From: Nigrospora sphaerica | Taxonomy: Eukaryota; Ascomycota; Sordariomycetes; Amphisphaeriales; Apiosporaceae | DNA: 64,000 nt | Assembly: GCA_018287875.1 (NCBI GenBank) | Contig: JAGVVL010000002.1 | Coordinates: forward strand, 6,882,001 to 6,946,000 | Direction of reading: 5' to 3' | In this document: positions 49,298-61,600 of the stretch, piece by piece | How positions within the stretch are numbered: the first letter of the stretch is position 1 | Layout: each line of letters begins with the position of its first letter | The notes under the pieces: model-generated | Seen by the model: only the letters and a program-made list of their open reading frames with translations | Databases searched by the model: none | What the model was told of the DNA's origin: nothing | Made by a program: the position numbers and the translations under genes

Positions 49298-50640
49298 TTT
49301 TGTAACTCGAGGTGAGCACATGCTCAGCCTGCACGCCTGTTTCGCTGCCCGCTGACTCCGACACGCGCGCTTCCTCGCGCTGGGGAGGGCTGCGCACGCC
49401 CACCCCGGACGGCTCTCGTCCCGCAAATGGAAAACGAAAGCATGGGAAGCCGAGCAGAACAAACCTTGGGAGTGTTCTTGGCGGCGGTAAAGTACGGGCA
49501 CACGCCTGCGCATATATTGCATCAGCGGCCTTTGAATGGGTTTTGGTTTGTGTCCCAGAATGCCCCCCTTTCCCCCCCCCCAATACCGGACAGAGGAGAA
49601 AGCAATGGGAGAAGGACTCCAGCGTGCTGGAAGCCCTTACTGTAGCTGTGGAGGAGGCATGTACCGCCAGGGAGGGGCCGGAACAGGCCTGGTCGGCTTT
49701 TCCACCGGAACGTCATTTCATCAGAGGACTCAGGCTGGGCGGGGTGGACAAGACAAAGAACGGGGCCAAGCCAAGCCAGCGAGAGCCCCAGCTAGTTAGC
49801 TAGCTAGCTCTGGGCAGGGCAGCGGAGAGGAGGAGAGATGGGAGAGCAAACACGCAGGGCCGATAGACAGAACCGGTTGTACGAGAACAGCCTCCCCCAG
49901 TGCACTCCCCAGGCTTGGGAGAGCGTCCAAGCACATGAGAAGCCCACACACCCATCATGACCAGTCCCGTACGAAACTGGGGGGGAGGAAGGGAGTTCTC
50001 CTCCAAGAATACGGAGTTAGGTACATCGTACGTTCCTACCTCAGTACAGCATGGATTTCCATTACTGTCCCGTCAGCCCCCCCCCCCCCCATGTTAGATA
50101 CGGTGTAAAGACGGTTACACGAGGTACTGGAGCAAGTGACTAAGTCGCGGTTGTACTTTAGTTGCTGCGGAGCAGAGTCGGTGCTGCTGCTACTACTGCT
50201 GCTCCTGCCGCCTCTGCAGGCTGGAGGCAGGCACAGGCAGGTACGGTGGTAATGGGGAAGCCCATCCCAGGTTCCATCTGGGTACTCCGAAGCCGGGGAA
50301 GTACCGTTGTACCACGGCACGGTACCGCTCCACGCGTGCCCGCGCCCGGCGCTGCAGAGCGCAGAGTGAGGTTTGTGTTCAGTGTGTGAGAGAGCGAGGG
50401 AGTGCTGCATGTATCCCTGATCCTCGTCCTGACAGGGCACCATCCGGAGCCAGGGGAGGGGGGTAGGGGGCCCAGGGGGTCAATCATTTTGGGGGTCGCC
50501 CACATCGAGGCCGGAGATGGGGTAGGTACCTCCGTACTGGGGCCGCTGGGCTTTTCCACTGTAGGCATTTTTTTTTCTTCTGGCGCCGGTAGGTACCTGC
50601 CTACCTACTAACGCTCCCATCCTCCGCTAAATCCCAGCTC

Positions 50641-50749
50641 GCCCGCGCCCGCGCCCACACACCCACACTCACACCCACCCACTCTGCCACTCCCTCCCAC
50701 ACACCCACTGCCCACGTCCATGTCCACGCCCGCGCCCGCGCGCCCACGC
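50641..50749. repeat. C-rich CCCA/CGCC low-complexity tract upstream of cre1
   Basis: This 109-bp tract has almost no G except in CG steps. It is made of CCCACAC, CACCCAC and CCCGCG words and lies about 500 bp before the cre1 start. It may be promoter or long-leader sequence. An ATG inside it (50720) opens a 79-codon frame ending at 50959. Confidence 0.6.
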
Positions 50750-51114
50750 AGAGCCGACAGGGAAGATCGACCTGAACCTGACCCGGGTCGTGTCTGTCCT
50801 AAACCCGGGCTGCCTACTGGTACTTCTACCGCTGGAGGGCCGCTTGTGCAGACTTTCCCCGACCCGCCTGTGTCATTTAAAACCATACCAACGTTCCCCC
50901 CTTCCCCCAAAGATTCTCCTTCGAATCCCGTTGTACCCCAAAATAAAACAAGTACTTAACCTTGACCACCCACCTTCACCCACCACCTTCAATCACCACC
51001 TACTCGACCCGGACCATTCCAACCACCACCACCACTATTACCAATACCACAACCAGGTAGTACCACACCGCTGGCACTCTACTACTACTACGAAGCAACA
51101 AGCCTATTACTCGA

Positions 51115-51123
51115 TATATAAAG
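51115..51123 (+). promoter_or_regulatory. TATA box of cre1 (TATATAAAG)
   Basis: A good TATA-box match lies 117 nt upstream of the cre1 ATG. If used, transcription would start near 51145 and give a leader of about 95 nt without upstream ATGs, leaving the open frame further upstream untranscribed. Many fungal genes ignore such boxes, so the call is tentative. Confidence 0.45.
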
Positions 51124-51239
51124 AGAAGGGACTGTTTCCTAGGAGCCTGCCCGTCGTCTGCAGCCATCGCAGACTCTTCCCAGCAGCCACTAGGAACCCT
51201 GCTCACAGCAACGCCGGTGCCCGTCTGGCTGGCGATCAC

Positions 51240-52514
51240 ATGCAACGCTCATCCTCAGCGGTGGATTTTTCCAACCTGCTGAATCCCGAATCCTCCACGC
51301 CGGTGAACAATAACAACACCAGCCCCAAGTTGGACCAAGAAGGAGACGTCGATATGGCCACTGTCACCGTCATCCGCCCGAACGGGCCTGTACCCGGAGC
51401 CGCTGGTGCGCAGCCCGCCGAGAGCACGACGGAGCTGCCTCGTCCCTATAAGTGCCCTCTGTGCGATAAGGCCTTCCACCGGCTAGAACACCAGACGCGC
51501 CACATCCGGACGCACACGGGCGAGAAGCCCCACGCTTGCCAGTTCCCTGGCTGCAGCAAGAAGTTCTCGCGCTCCGACGAGCTGACGCGCCACTCGAGGA
51601 TACACAACAACCCCAACTCGAGGAGAGGCAACAAGAGCGCCCAGCCTACGCACCACTCGATGGGCAACACGCTGACGGCCGAATCCATGATGCCGCCGCC
51701 GCAACACGGCGCTCGCTCCATCAAGTCGGCGCCCACATCTACACTGGGCTCGCCCAATGTCTCGCCGCCGCATTCATACTCGTCATACGCCCTCCCCCAC
51801 AGCTCGCTGATGTACGGCCACCGCCTTGGAGGCGGCCCTGGCCACGGCAGTGATATGGGCGTTCTCGCCAACGCTGCCAACCAGGTCGAGCGCGAGTTCA
51901 CCTCGGCGCCTCACCACTCCTCTTTCCGTCACCACCCCTATTACTCGCACAGCCAGCACTCGTCGCGTGGCTATCTGCCTTCTTTGTCCGCGTACCACAT
52001 GTCCAGGTCGCATTCCAACGACGACCACCACGACGACCACTATGGTCATGGCGTCAGACACGCGAAGAAGTCGCGGCCCAACTCGCCCAACTCCACTGCC
52101 CCCTCTTCCCCCACCTTCTCTCATGACTCTCTGTCACCTACGCCTGATCACACTCCGCTCGCCACACCCGCCCACTCTCCCCGGCTCCGGCCCTACAGCG
52201 GTGGCGTCGAGCTTCCTACTCTGCGCAACCTGACGCTGGGCCACACGCCTGCCCTGGCCCCCATGGAGCCCCAGCACTTTGAGGCCAACCACTACCAGCA
52301 AACGCCGCCGCAACCCGCCGGGACCGCTCCCATGCGTACTGGCATGTCTTTGACCGAGATCATCAGCCGGCCCGACGGAAGCAGGAAACTACCTGTTCCG
52401 CAAATGCCCAAAGTCGCCGTGCACGACCTTTTAGGTCCCAGCGACGGTTTCAACAGCAGCGGCCGAAGCTCGGCGAGTGGCAGCCTCGCTGGCGATCTGG
52501 GAGATCGCATGTAA
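51240..52514 (+). CDS. cre1: Carbon catabolite repressor Cre1/CreA, C2H2 zinc-finger protein, single exon
   Basis: The intron-less frame encodes 424 residues beginning [16 protein letters not shown], the usual Sordariomycete Cre1 N-terminus. Two C2H2 fingers (C72, C75, H88, H92 and C100, C105, H118, H122) carry the Mig1/CreA recognition helices with RLEHQTRH and RSDELTRH, which bind SYGGRG sites to repress alternative-carbon and hydrolase genes on glucose. A basic NSRRGNK tail follows. Further on are the acidic/His [14 protein letters not shown] stretch (the region phosphorylated in Trichoderma Cre1), the conserved [16 protein letters not shown] segment, and the C-terminal repression region [20 protein letters not shown]...AVHDLLGP. 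The upstream frame stays open for 450 nt but contains no ATG, so 51240 is the only sensible start. Nothing is truncated. Confidence 0.98.
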   Translation: MQRSSSAVDFSNLLNPESSTPVNNNNTSPKLDQEGDVDMATVTVIRPNGPVPGAAGAQPAESTTELPRPYKCPLCDKAFHRLEHQTRHIRTHTGEKPHACQFPGCSKKFSRSDELTRHSRIHNNPNSRRGNKSAQPTHHSMGNTLTAESMMPPPQHGARSIKSAPTSTLGSPNVSPPHSYSSYALPHSSLMYGHRLGGGPGHGSDMGVLANAANQVEREFTSAPHHSSFRHHPYYSHSQHSSRGYLPSLSAYHMSRSHSNDDHHDDHYGHGVRHAKKSRPNSPNSTAPSSPTFSHDSLSPTPDHTPLATPAHSPRLRPYSGGVELPTLRNLTLGHTPALAPMEPQHFEANHYQQTPPQPAGTAPMRTGMSLTEIISRPDGSRKLPVPQMPKVAVHDLLGPSDGFNSSGRSSASGSLAGDLGDRM

Positions 52515-53438
52515 AGCAACCGAAGCGGACCTGGATTCCGCCATTTTACGACATGAACGACCTTGGCTGTGGGGCTTATAGACGGGACTTGGCATAGAAA
52601 GAAGCGGCGTTTTGAGCATAGGGCTAATGGGCGCGATATTCCCTCTGGACCACGCAATACTCGTGGGCGTTATAGCTGGCACTGGATCATTCAACGGAGG
52701 GATTGGTAGAGCCGACATCGTCATAAGCGGGTTAGATCTCCTCTTTATTTGATTTTTATCCTATTTCCCCGGCAACCTGGAGAGGCGGGAAAAGCAAAAC
52801 AATTCCACTTTGCCCACCGAATACAAAATTCTACCTGGCAAGCTGTCGTTCCCAAGTACTACATGCATCTCGGTGATATGAGACGGCTCGCCCGGCGCCG
52901 TACGTCCGAATCCGAGTCGTTCTCGCCCTCCAAACCTCCATCCCTGCTCGGGCCCGTGTCACATTTTGCTTTTCCGGGGGGCAGTAGGGACGTTGGTTTC
53001 AGCACGCCCCATTCCAGCCAGATGGCTTCCGGAAGGCAAGTTGTAGGTAACAAGCGCTGGACAGTCGTCTATACACAAATTGGATTGGCGGACGTTAGGA
53101 TTGACGAAGACGTTTCCCCGGCCAATGGTTGTCCCTCACTTGTCTTGTGGCTCCTGACAGGTCCGGGGTCCGGGGGGCCAGGCGGTCTCTCTTTCGCCTG
53201 AGCCAACAACTAACAACTGCTTTCCCCCCTCGGCGGCGGCGCAGTCGCTCTCGTCACAAACTTAGCACACAGAGATGGCCGGCCTCATTTGCTTGGGGAT
53301 GGGGCCAAGCCCGTGGGAGGCGCACGCTCCCTGCCTGGTCCGCCTACTGACTAAGGTAACCCAATGGCCCTCCCTCGCTCGCGTACCTGAGAGCTGAGAG
53401 CCGGACGGGTCCGTGTGTACACGGAGATCCGAGCTGCC

Positions 53439-53454
53439 CATTCATTCATTCATT
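53439..53454. repeat. (CATT)n microsatellite
   Basis: Nearly four perfect CATT units in tandem, downstream of cre1. Confidence 0.7.
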
Positions 53455-55344
53455 CCTCCCCCCTTCCAAGTCTCCCCAAAGGGGGTTGGGGGATGGGGGG
53501 GCAGTCAGTGGCCGTCGTCGTACGAATCCCCCGGGAGGCGTCCATCCCTCCCACTTTGTTTACGCGCGTGTGCGCGCCAGTCATCCGATGACCATTCCCG
53601 CCATAGGCGGCAAAAAAACGAAGGAGGGGGCTAGGGGCCGACACAAGAAAAAAAAGGATGGATGGCAAGGGCGGGAAAAGCGGGCGGGAAAGTGCTGTCA
53701 TCTTCGATGGCTGCTCTCCGCCGGCCGAGAATATGCGGTAACTTGCTCACCCAAAGGGGGGGAGGGTCCATCATCCTCTCTCCCAAGGTTGGTGGTTCTT
53801 GGGGCTGGAGGGAGGGGAAGGGGAAGGGGAGTTTTAGTTGCCGGGGGGGATAGCACCGGCGCCTGGGGTCCCCGGGGGGGGGGAAGGGGAGGGATAGGTT
53901 GCCTGCTGAAGATCCCGCAGTTGCCCTGTTGATCACTGCGAGATTAAGACCCAAATATCATGCATGGCTAATGGAATGCTTGTCCTCGCTTACTCGCAAC
54001 CCTTTCTTTCCCTGGGGGCCGCCAGCTGGAGGACAGCTCGGGCCTGCCTGGAGAGGCAGGAGGGAAATTGGGAGACCCCTCTGACCCTCCAGCTCTGGGG
54101 GGAAGACGAGGGGAAGCCACCTGGGGATAGATAACCAGCCCGCAATACTATCTCATACGAGCAGTACCCCCCAGGTAAAGTAGGTAGGTACAGGCTGTTA
54201 GGGTCCCTGTAGAGAGCCCAATGACCCCTGCCTCTTGCTCCCTCCTGGAAACGGAGGGAGATATGTGGTCGGGAGGGGTCCCGACCACTACCCAATCCCC
54301 CCCCGCCAAACAGACCAAGGCAACTGGGCAACTGGGCCCTTCCATTTGCTGTTTTCATGAGCAACAATATGATGCCCTGAGGTCGTCGGCCCCCCGCGAA
54401 AGGATTTTCAGCTCCCCAGTCCGGTATCTCGGCGTCATACCCTCTAGATATATGACAGACGTCGGCTCTATCTCAGGCACACACTCCTACACACACTAAC
54501 ACTCGCCCACACGGTTCTCTGGCAGGTAATGTTTACAACGAGCGTGTCTGTACGCCCAAGTTGGCAGGTATGCATTGGGCCCAGAAGCTGAAGTACGACT
54601 AGCACGTACTACGTAGGTACTTACCCAATGCACACGTCCATGACGGCTGCCAAGGGGGAGAGAGTCTGGGGGGATCCTGTTCACTTATCCAGGGCAGCCG
54701 GGCCGACTGTCGAGAAGTACTTGTAAATCTGTACTTGTGGCTGCCCATAGCTTACGAAGAGGGGACCTCTAAGGCCTCCAGCTTCTTCCACTCCATTCGT
54801 TGCGGCGTGCGAGTGGGGACGTTTGGAAGGGGGAAGAAGTATCGACACGTGCCTGAACGTCGTCTCCAGATTGTTTCCCGCCGTTCACCACCCAACTGCC
54901 GTCGGAGGGAGAGGGCATATTTGTGGCAGTTGGGCAGGGCCGGGGAGGTGAGGCCACCGGAGAAAACTGGGGTGAGAAAAAAAAAAAAAGGCAAAGGTGG
55001 TCCGTCAGCCACTCCACAACTCCTCCGTTAGGCCAACTCTCGCCGCTATGTCCTTCTCTCTTTCTCTCTTACTCTCAGTTTTCCCCCTTCTTTCTCGTCG
55101 TTCTTCTCCTCGGTAGCCTGACTCGCGTGTGAGCACATAAAAAAGAATTGTAAACTCACGCGGCGGGACGATCACGCCACGACGAACTGGGCAGGCCGTC
55201 TGCCACACGGATGGAGCCCGACCCCTCCAGGAGAAGTTCTCCGGGCGGAAGCCTGTTGCCAGCATGAGCAGAAACGTGGACAAGTGAGACGACGCCGTGG
55301 AAGATTCGAGGCTACGTGATGCATAAGTGCCTAGTGTACTTAGG

Positions 55345-55385
55345 CATGTGTCTGTGGGTGTGTATGTGTATGTGTGTGTGTGTGA
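55345..55385. repeat. (TG)n microsatellite
   Basis: About 40 bp of TG dinucleotides interrupted by TGTA and GGG. It is the second TG tract within 6 kb, flanking cre1 on the other side. Confidence 0.75.
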
Positions 55386-58300
55386 TTGAGCAAGCAGGAG
55401 AAGTTGGCTAATACCTCATAGGGTAACCCCAGGCGAGTACACAAGTATCCGTGCAAGGGAAGGAGGGGCAGTATTTCCCCCCACGAGTATACGTGCGCTT
55501 GCTCGCCCTGCTCTCCTTGTACATCGTAGTCGTAATGGGGATAGTTCGCACTCATCATCGGCATTGCTGCTGCTGCTGTGGAGGGGCTTTCTGGAATGGC
55601 TGCCAGCCATCGGACTGTTCTTCTTCGATATGCGTCGTTACATGTGGTATATGCATGTATAATTATTATATCTATACATAGACCTTCCCACCCATGTGTC
55701 ACCCTCCTGTGGCCACGAACGATTATGCTGCGCAGCCCCCGGCCCCCGGACGTCTCCGAGGGGGCGGGTTCTAGAACACTGCTCGGTCTCGTACGTATAG
55801 CATGTACGAAGTACCCGGGCCGCCGAAGCGACCCGTCACCAAGAGGGACATGCACATGTGGCGTGAAAGGAATAGCGGTGGGGAAGGGAAAACACCCCCC
55901 CATTGATAAGTGACAAAAGCCCGAGCAACCTCTCCTAAGAGGGGCCCTTGCCCTGGGGCATCCTTGAGTCAGTACTCAGCCTCATCTGTTTTGAAGGAAC
56001 AGGTAAGAAACACATCGTCCACGTCAGCCAGCGGTGTGCCGGGTGGTTGGCCACCGTGTTCCAGAGCTGACCCCCTTCTCGCACTGGCGGTGTTCATCGC
56101 GTGGCCGGCTACGGGCCCCCTTTGTCGTTATCGTGGAGGATTGGATTGGATGGGGGTCGGACGGACGGATGGTGCATGGGCGATTAAGAGAAGAGATGCA
56201 CAGGCTGACGTGATCAACGACCAGGAAAGCTGGAGTACTGTCCCTAGCCTGTTTTCAGCACTGGGGTACCTGCACTGCCACCCTGTAGTTTGGGTACCGG
56301 GCTTGGCTGCCCCGGCTTTTTGCCCCAGGCTGCCGCAATGGCGATGATAAGTATGGAGAAGTGGAAGGGGTGCCCGTCCTTCCGTATGGGGCTACCAGAT
56401 AGGATGGAAGTACCCGTCTGCCTAGGGAGGTACCTCACATACTGGCAACCTACTTCGACCCGGCGCTCGTCGTTACCTACTCTGTACATTATAGCAGATG
56501 TAACGCAATGCCCACAGCAGGTACGAACTGGACCGGGTACCTCTGCTGGGACATGATATAGAGCAAAGCAACGTACGTACAACTTACCTACGAGCAACCC
56601 GTTTTTCGATGACGGTGACGGGTCGCTTCCAGCGCAATCTCCCGATCGGTCTCGTTTATTTCCGTTTCGCTCTTTTTCCTCTGCTCGGCGTTTTGAGCAA
56701 AGTTTCGCGACGCGTCCCTTCCCCTCCCCGGCGGCATCGGCTGTTATCGTTCGATCCGCGGGTTGGGGACGCAGGCATAGGAGCTACATAGCGCCTACTT
56801 ACTTGCGAGGCGGTTGATCTTGTACCCCCTTCCCTTCGCTTCCCGTCCCCTACTGCCACGGCTGCTGGAACAGCCCGCCAGGGCACACAGGAGCACTAAA
56901 TTTGCGGGGTCCCCTTTTCTTCCCCAGAGCCCTAGTAGCCCTAGCTCGGGGCTGCGAGTTACTTGGCAGCCTGGGCCCTTAGCCCCGCCGGGGATGGCGG
57001 AGAGCCCTATCTGACGTCAAAGATGATGAATGATCTTGCGATCCGATTATTTCCTCATCGTCCGGATCGCCGGGGCATAGAGTCATCAAGCAACTAGCAA
57101 GAACCAGGTTTCAGAAGAGGGAGCATCTTCCGGGGCGTCTCGGCGTCAATCTTCTGCCGAGACGACAAAGCCGCGGCCCTCGCGGCCCCGACGGCCTGGT
57201 CCCTGGATCCAAGCATTGATGCTCGACATTCATCCTCCTTCTCCATCCAGCGGCAGCACAGGTCAGACACAAGGGTATCTGCAGTTACGAGCGCAAACCA
57301 AGCAAGGGGGCGAAGGGAAAAGGCCAGCCGCAGCTTGGCTCGTCCAAAACCAAACGGCACCGTACGATCCATGTTGGGGGCACCGTCTTCGGGGAGGGGG
57401 GCCAAACTTTCTTTCGCTCGTTGCCTGTACGCCGTCGGTTCTCTCGGCCTTCGCAGGTGTCCGAACTGGGCCCCCAGAAGGCTCACCGTTGTCTTCACGG
57501 CGGTCGGGTGCTGGCAGGAAGACGGCACCTCCGCGCGAGGCGCCCAAGGCGCCGCTCCAATGCAGGCGCTGGCCGGGTGCCTGCTTTGTCTCCGCGATAC
57601 TGTCGTGCCGTGTCTCCCAGGCAGCCAGACCAAGATATGTACCATGCGCGTGTGCCAGAATGACGGGGCGGCTGGGCAGGTTGTGGCCACGAAACGGGCG
57701 GACGGGTTGCACGCCGTCGTGTCCTTCTCCTCGTCTCGTCTGTCCTGTCTTGGACGCACCAATCTACCCAACTAATACGACGCGGCGACGGCTCGTTGAG
57801 GCCGCCTTCACCGCAACTTCTCGCCAGCGCGCGATTGGCGGGCGCACGAAGGCGCGCATCGCCGAGTCTTTCGAATCTTAATGAGTGCCACGGCGGCGCG
57901 ATAACACCACAGCCAAACACGAGTGACGCCAGCACCATCTTAACTACTGTGTTATTGCCCAAAAAAAAAACACCGACATGTGGAGTCGAGGCGCTGGGGA
58001 AGCTGTTGCGCCAGCCTCCGATTCGTTCGCTCTGCGCCTTACGGTGATCATGTTGCTTTTTTGGGGCAGTCCTGGGACCGTGGGCATAGCACAAGGTGAG
58101 CATGGTGTGCGACAGGGCAGCCAGTCGGCGGTTCATGCTCAGTGGCCAGCATGCGCCGCCGTTGAACAACCTGTGTTATGGAAAGGTTTTTCGACTGCAA
58201 CACGCGGGATCGCGATGCCGACTGGCGCCTTGACAAGCCCAGGGGGTAGACCCGACTTGTCGTAAAGAGGGCGAGACAATATCAATGGCGCAATACAGTC

Positions 58301-58581
58301 CGGTATACGGCGTAGATGGCTGCTATGCAAGGAACGCAATCAAGAAAAACGGAATGCTGAACGTCACTTGGGGGAGGGGGGGGCGCCAGCAGGGCAGCGA
58401 GACGACAGGGCAACAGGGCAAAAGGACTCGCACAACCTGAGACTCCGTCATCACGTTATCCCTCAGGAGAAATCCTCGGCGCCGATGGGGAACATCGCGA
58501 TTGGCGCCGGCGAAAAAGATCATGGTCGCACCGTCCAGGTATAAGAAGATGTACCTTGAGTATGTACGCCCTTTCCAGCTA

Positions 58582-58657
58582 ACCTATCTGGGTAGGTAAG
58601 ACCTATCTAGGTAGGTAGGACCTATCTAGGTAGGTAGAACCTATCTAGGTAGGTACT
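58582..58657. repeat. 19-bp minisatellite, four copies, TAGGTAGG-based
   Basis: Four contiguous 19-bp units (ACCTATCTAGGTAGGTAGG and variants) start at 58582, 58601, 58620 and 58639. The copies differ at one to three bases, the first having CTGGG for CTAGG. Each unit contains the partly palindromic CCTATCTAGGTAGG core. A partial TAGGTAGG continues at 58658. No gene is nearby. Confidence 0.9.
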
Positions 58658-61600
58658 TAGGTAGGCTTGGAAGCTGATATCGGCACAAAGGGCAGAGGGT
58701 CATGACATGACGACGACAGATGGATGCGTTACAGGGTTTCGTCGGAAAAGATAAACCCCCACGTCTGGCGTCGCAAGCGGCCCCCAGAAGGCGCCCCCTA
58801 AGCCCCACGGGGTTACGCCCCCTGCCATTACCTTTTCAGGAAAAGAGGTGTATCGCAGTATACACCTGTACGCATTCCACTGGACCTGGTCCGAAGTACT
58901 TCGCCGCATCCCTTATGCACCTTACTGGGGAGTTGCGAACCAAGCCGCGGTCAACTCAGGACTGGCTGTCGGTCTTCTTCGCCTGTCCTGGTCCGATTCA
59001 GCCTTGGTTTCTTTCCTAGGGGATGGGCTGCTCGGCCCTTCTTGTTCATGTCCTTGGCGAGGTCGAGCTTGAGGGGCGACGGTGGCACGCCCAGCCTGGT
59101 GCCCAGGCAGCAAGTAAATGACTTCGGGTCTGGACCGGACAAAGCATGGTGTACGCGCATCGTATGCCGAGTCGACTCCGTACCCATCTGAGCACCAAGC
59201 CAAGGCTCCCCAGGTTGCCAAACATACGGGGTAGGTGGTCACCCTGTGTCTCAGATCCGGGCCATGGGTGGTTGGTAGGCGGGCCTGGGGCCTGCCCCGA
59301 GAGGGTGGGCGTGCCGATATCGCCAAGGCCGCGTCAGGCCTCCCCAACGGATGCGCACCCTCGACCACGAACTTGGACGATGGTGGGAAGATCGGGGCGG
59401 GTTGATCTACCGTTGGCAGGTTGACGGAACGGTGGATTGGGTGCTGGCCCAGTCCAGGCCTATCGCCATCTCGACGCCGTCATTCCTGCGTGTTCCTCAG
59501 CAAGGGGCCCCGGAAGGCCGGGTACGCTCGCAGCCCCCGGCTGTTTGCCTACCTACTCTCTCACCTACCTAGGTAGGCAGGCGGACAGGCCGGCAAGCGG
59601 AAGTGAGGAGAGTCCCCCAGCGAGACCCGGGCCTGGGCCGAAGATCCCAGCGGCGCGAGGGGTCGAGAGGTCCAAATCCGTCGCGTACAGCGAACTGCTT
59701 ACGAGATGGCCTTGCAGAACGGTGGTGTGGCCGCTCACAGGCATATGCGGATGCGGAAAGACGGCTGCGCGAGCCGTCAGTGCCACTGATTTGGCGTCAG
59801 CCAGACTCGCAGGCGCCCCGGGCACCGCCTACGGCCGAGCTGGCACGCCGAGATCCTACTGCCTTCCACACCTAGCAGCAATGGATGCGGTAGGGGTGGA
59901 CAGGAGCAGGCCGCATTGCCTCGGGGGCCCGACGACCATCCCTTCCTCCAACCTGACAGGGTCGCTTGCAGACCGGCGTGTAAAACCAGGGGACAGATCA
60001 TCACCATTGCTACATACCCTCACCGTCACTACCACTTGGCCACCCCCTCCTCGCGACAAGCCCGTCTGGGCCATCGCCGTCGGTCGCATCCAGCTGCCGT
60101 GTGGTGTGGTGTTTTTGCGGAGGAAGCCTGGTCGATGATCTGCGGGGCCCCGTATTCTCGGAACACCTCAACATACAGCCATGAATTGGATCGGTCTAGG
60201 GGGTTTACGTTGACGGCCCCAGGTCGGCTTGCCCTTTCCGGCTTGCCGTGTCTGGTTTCGACGCCTATTCTCCTGAACCCAGTTCTGGGCACCGGCTTCA
60301 TCGATAGCCCCTCACGCTTCGCTCACTCAGCCGGTAGAGTTCATCCTATCTGCGACCCAATCGGACCCCTCGTTGCCGCGGGCTGGGTGTGGGGGTCGCG
60401 GCCCTCGTTATCAGCATTGTCACGAAGAGGGTGTGACGGGTGTCATGGGCCGAGTCTCGAGACGCCGGCACTATTAATCAATTTCCCACTATGCCTGTCA
60501 TCAGGCCTATGTCCTATGGCATGCCGTGGCAGCTGAACACGCACGATGCACGGTAAAGGACGCCGGCCAGGGCCATGCGCATCTGGAATCGCCGCTAGGG
60601 GATGCCAAACCGCTCTCTTGGGTCCTGCGCTTAGCCTCTCATGGTCAGCCTCCGCTCCCGTGACCCGAGGTCAGACATGAACCCCAGGCGTGACCTTGGC
60701 GCCCTGGGACATGCGCGACGAGAATGGGCCCGCCCGGCTGTAGGGTACAGAAGATATCTACCCGTCTGCCTATGTGATGGAGGTCGCGTCAATCGATGGC
60801 TACGTGCCACACGACGTCTTGGGTAAAATCGCGACCCCCACGGCAGTGGGACGCCAGCGAAGGGCCGTTCTCACGGCAAAATTGCACCAACCTTTCATCC
60901 TGGCGACTCACGCCCCGCCTAATGGACATGAGCGCGAGCCCGCCGCGGAGCGGGGGTTTCGAACGCCCCTGAAATCCCCTAGTTGCCTTCGTCTTCGTAG
61001 GTTGTATGCAGTGCCTCGCCTGAGACGCTGAACAAATAAGCGTGTGATCGTTCTGGCAAATGACAGTTTAGCCGTCTTGTAACCTTTGAAGCTCTCGGAG
61101 AGCCAGGGCCGGCACCAAAGCCGTACCTACTCTGCATCAGCTGACTTGCGCACATCAGTATCTCGCTTGCAAACAACAACCAGCTATCAGGGCGCCGGGA
61201 AGCGCCCGACTGGTCACTTGGAGGAGGGCGAGGCGGTGACGACAGCGAGCGTTTGTCACGGTGTCTGGAAATCTGCCTGAATCGCCGGTGATTCGTTCAT
61301 CCCAGAAACTAGCCACTTCACAGGCCTCGTCTTTTGGTATGGTCGACAGATGGAAACGTATGCCACCCACTCCTAGGCGGGAAAGCCCGGCGGGAAAGCT
61401 CTGCAGAACAACAAACTGGCTGCCCGCCTTTGGCCCACCGCCTGCTTCGGACGGCGCTTTCTTCCGGATAGGCGAGCCCTGGCATGACAGATAGCGTCAT
61501 GGATCGTCCTGTATGGTATGATGGGCGCAAACGGGTGATGGTGGCCTCGTTTTCTTTGCCTATCTGCCCGACCGTTCGTGGTTTAAGGGCAGTCAGGGGC

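Larger units (their letters stand above)
41600..51113. other. Gene desert, about 9.5 kb, between the Rad55-like gene and cre1
   Basis: No recognisable gene was found. Several plus-strand frames are long (43237..44073, 47976..48887) but are basic, Pro/Arg/Gly-rich, overlapped by antisense frames and without motifs. The right ~1 kb is the probable upstream control region of cre1. It includes CA- and C-rich tracts and CTGGAG, GCGGAG and CTGGGG words that match the SYGGRG consensus of Cre1 itself (50166-50171, 50221-50226, 50537-50542, 50832-50837). Such words are expected often by chance in GC-rich DNA. Confidence 0.45.

Noticed and set aside
56745..56765. GTTCGATCC, resembling a tRNA B box
   Set aside because: The flanking bases do not form a T-stem and no A box or acceptor stem is found at the proper distance.
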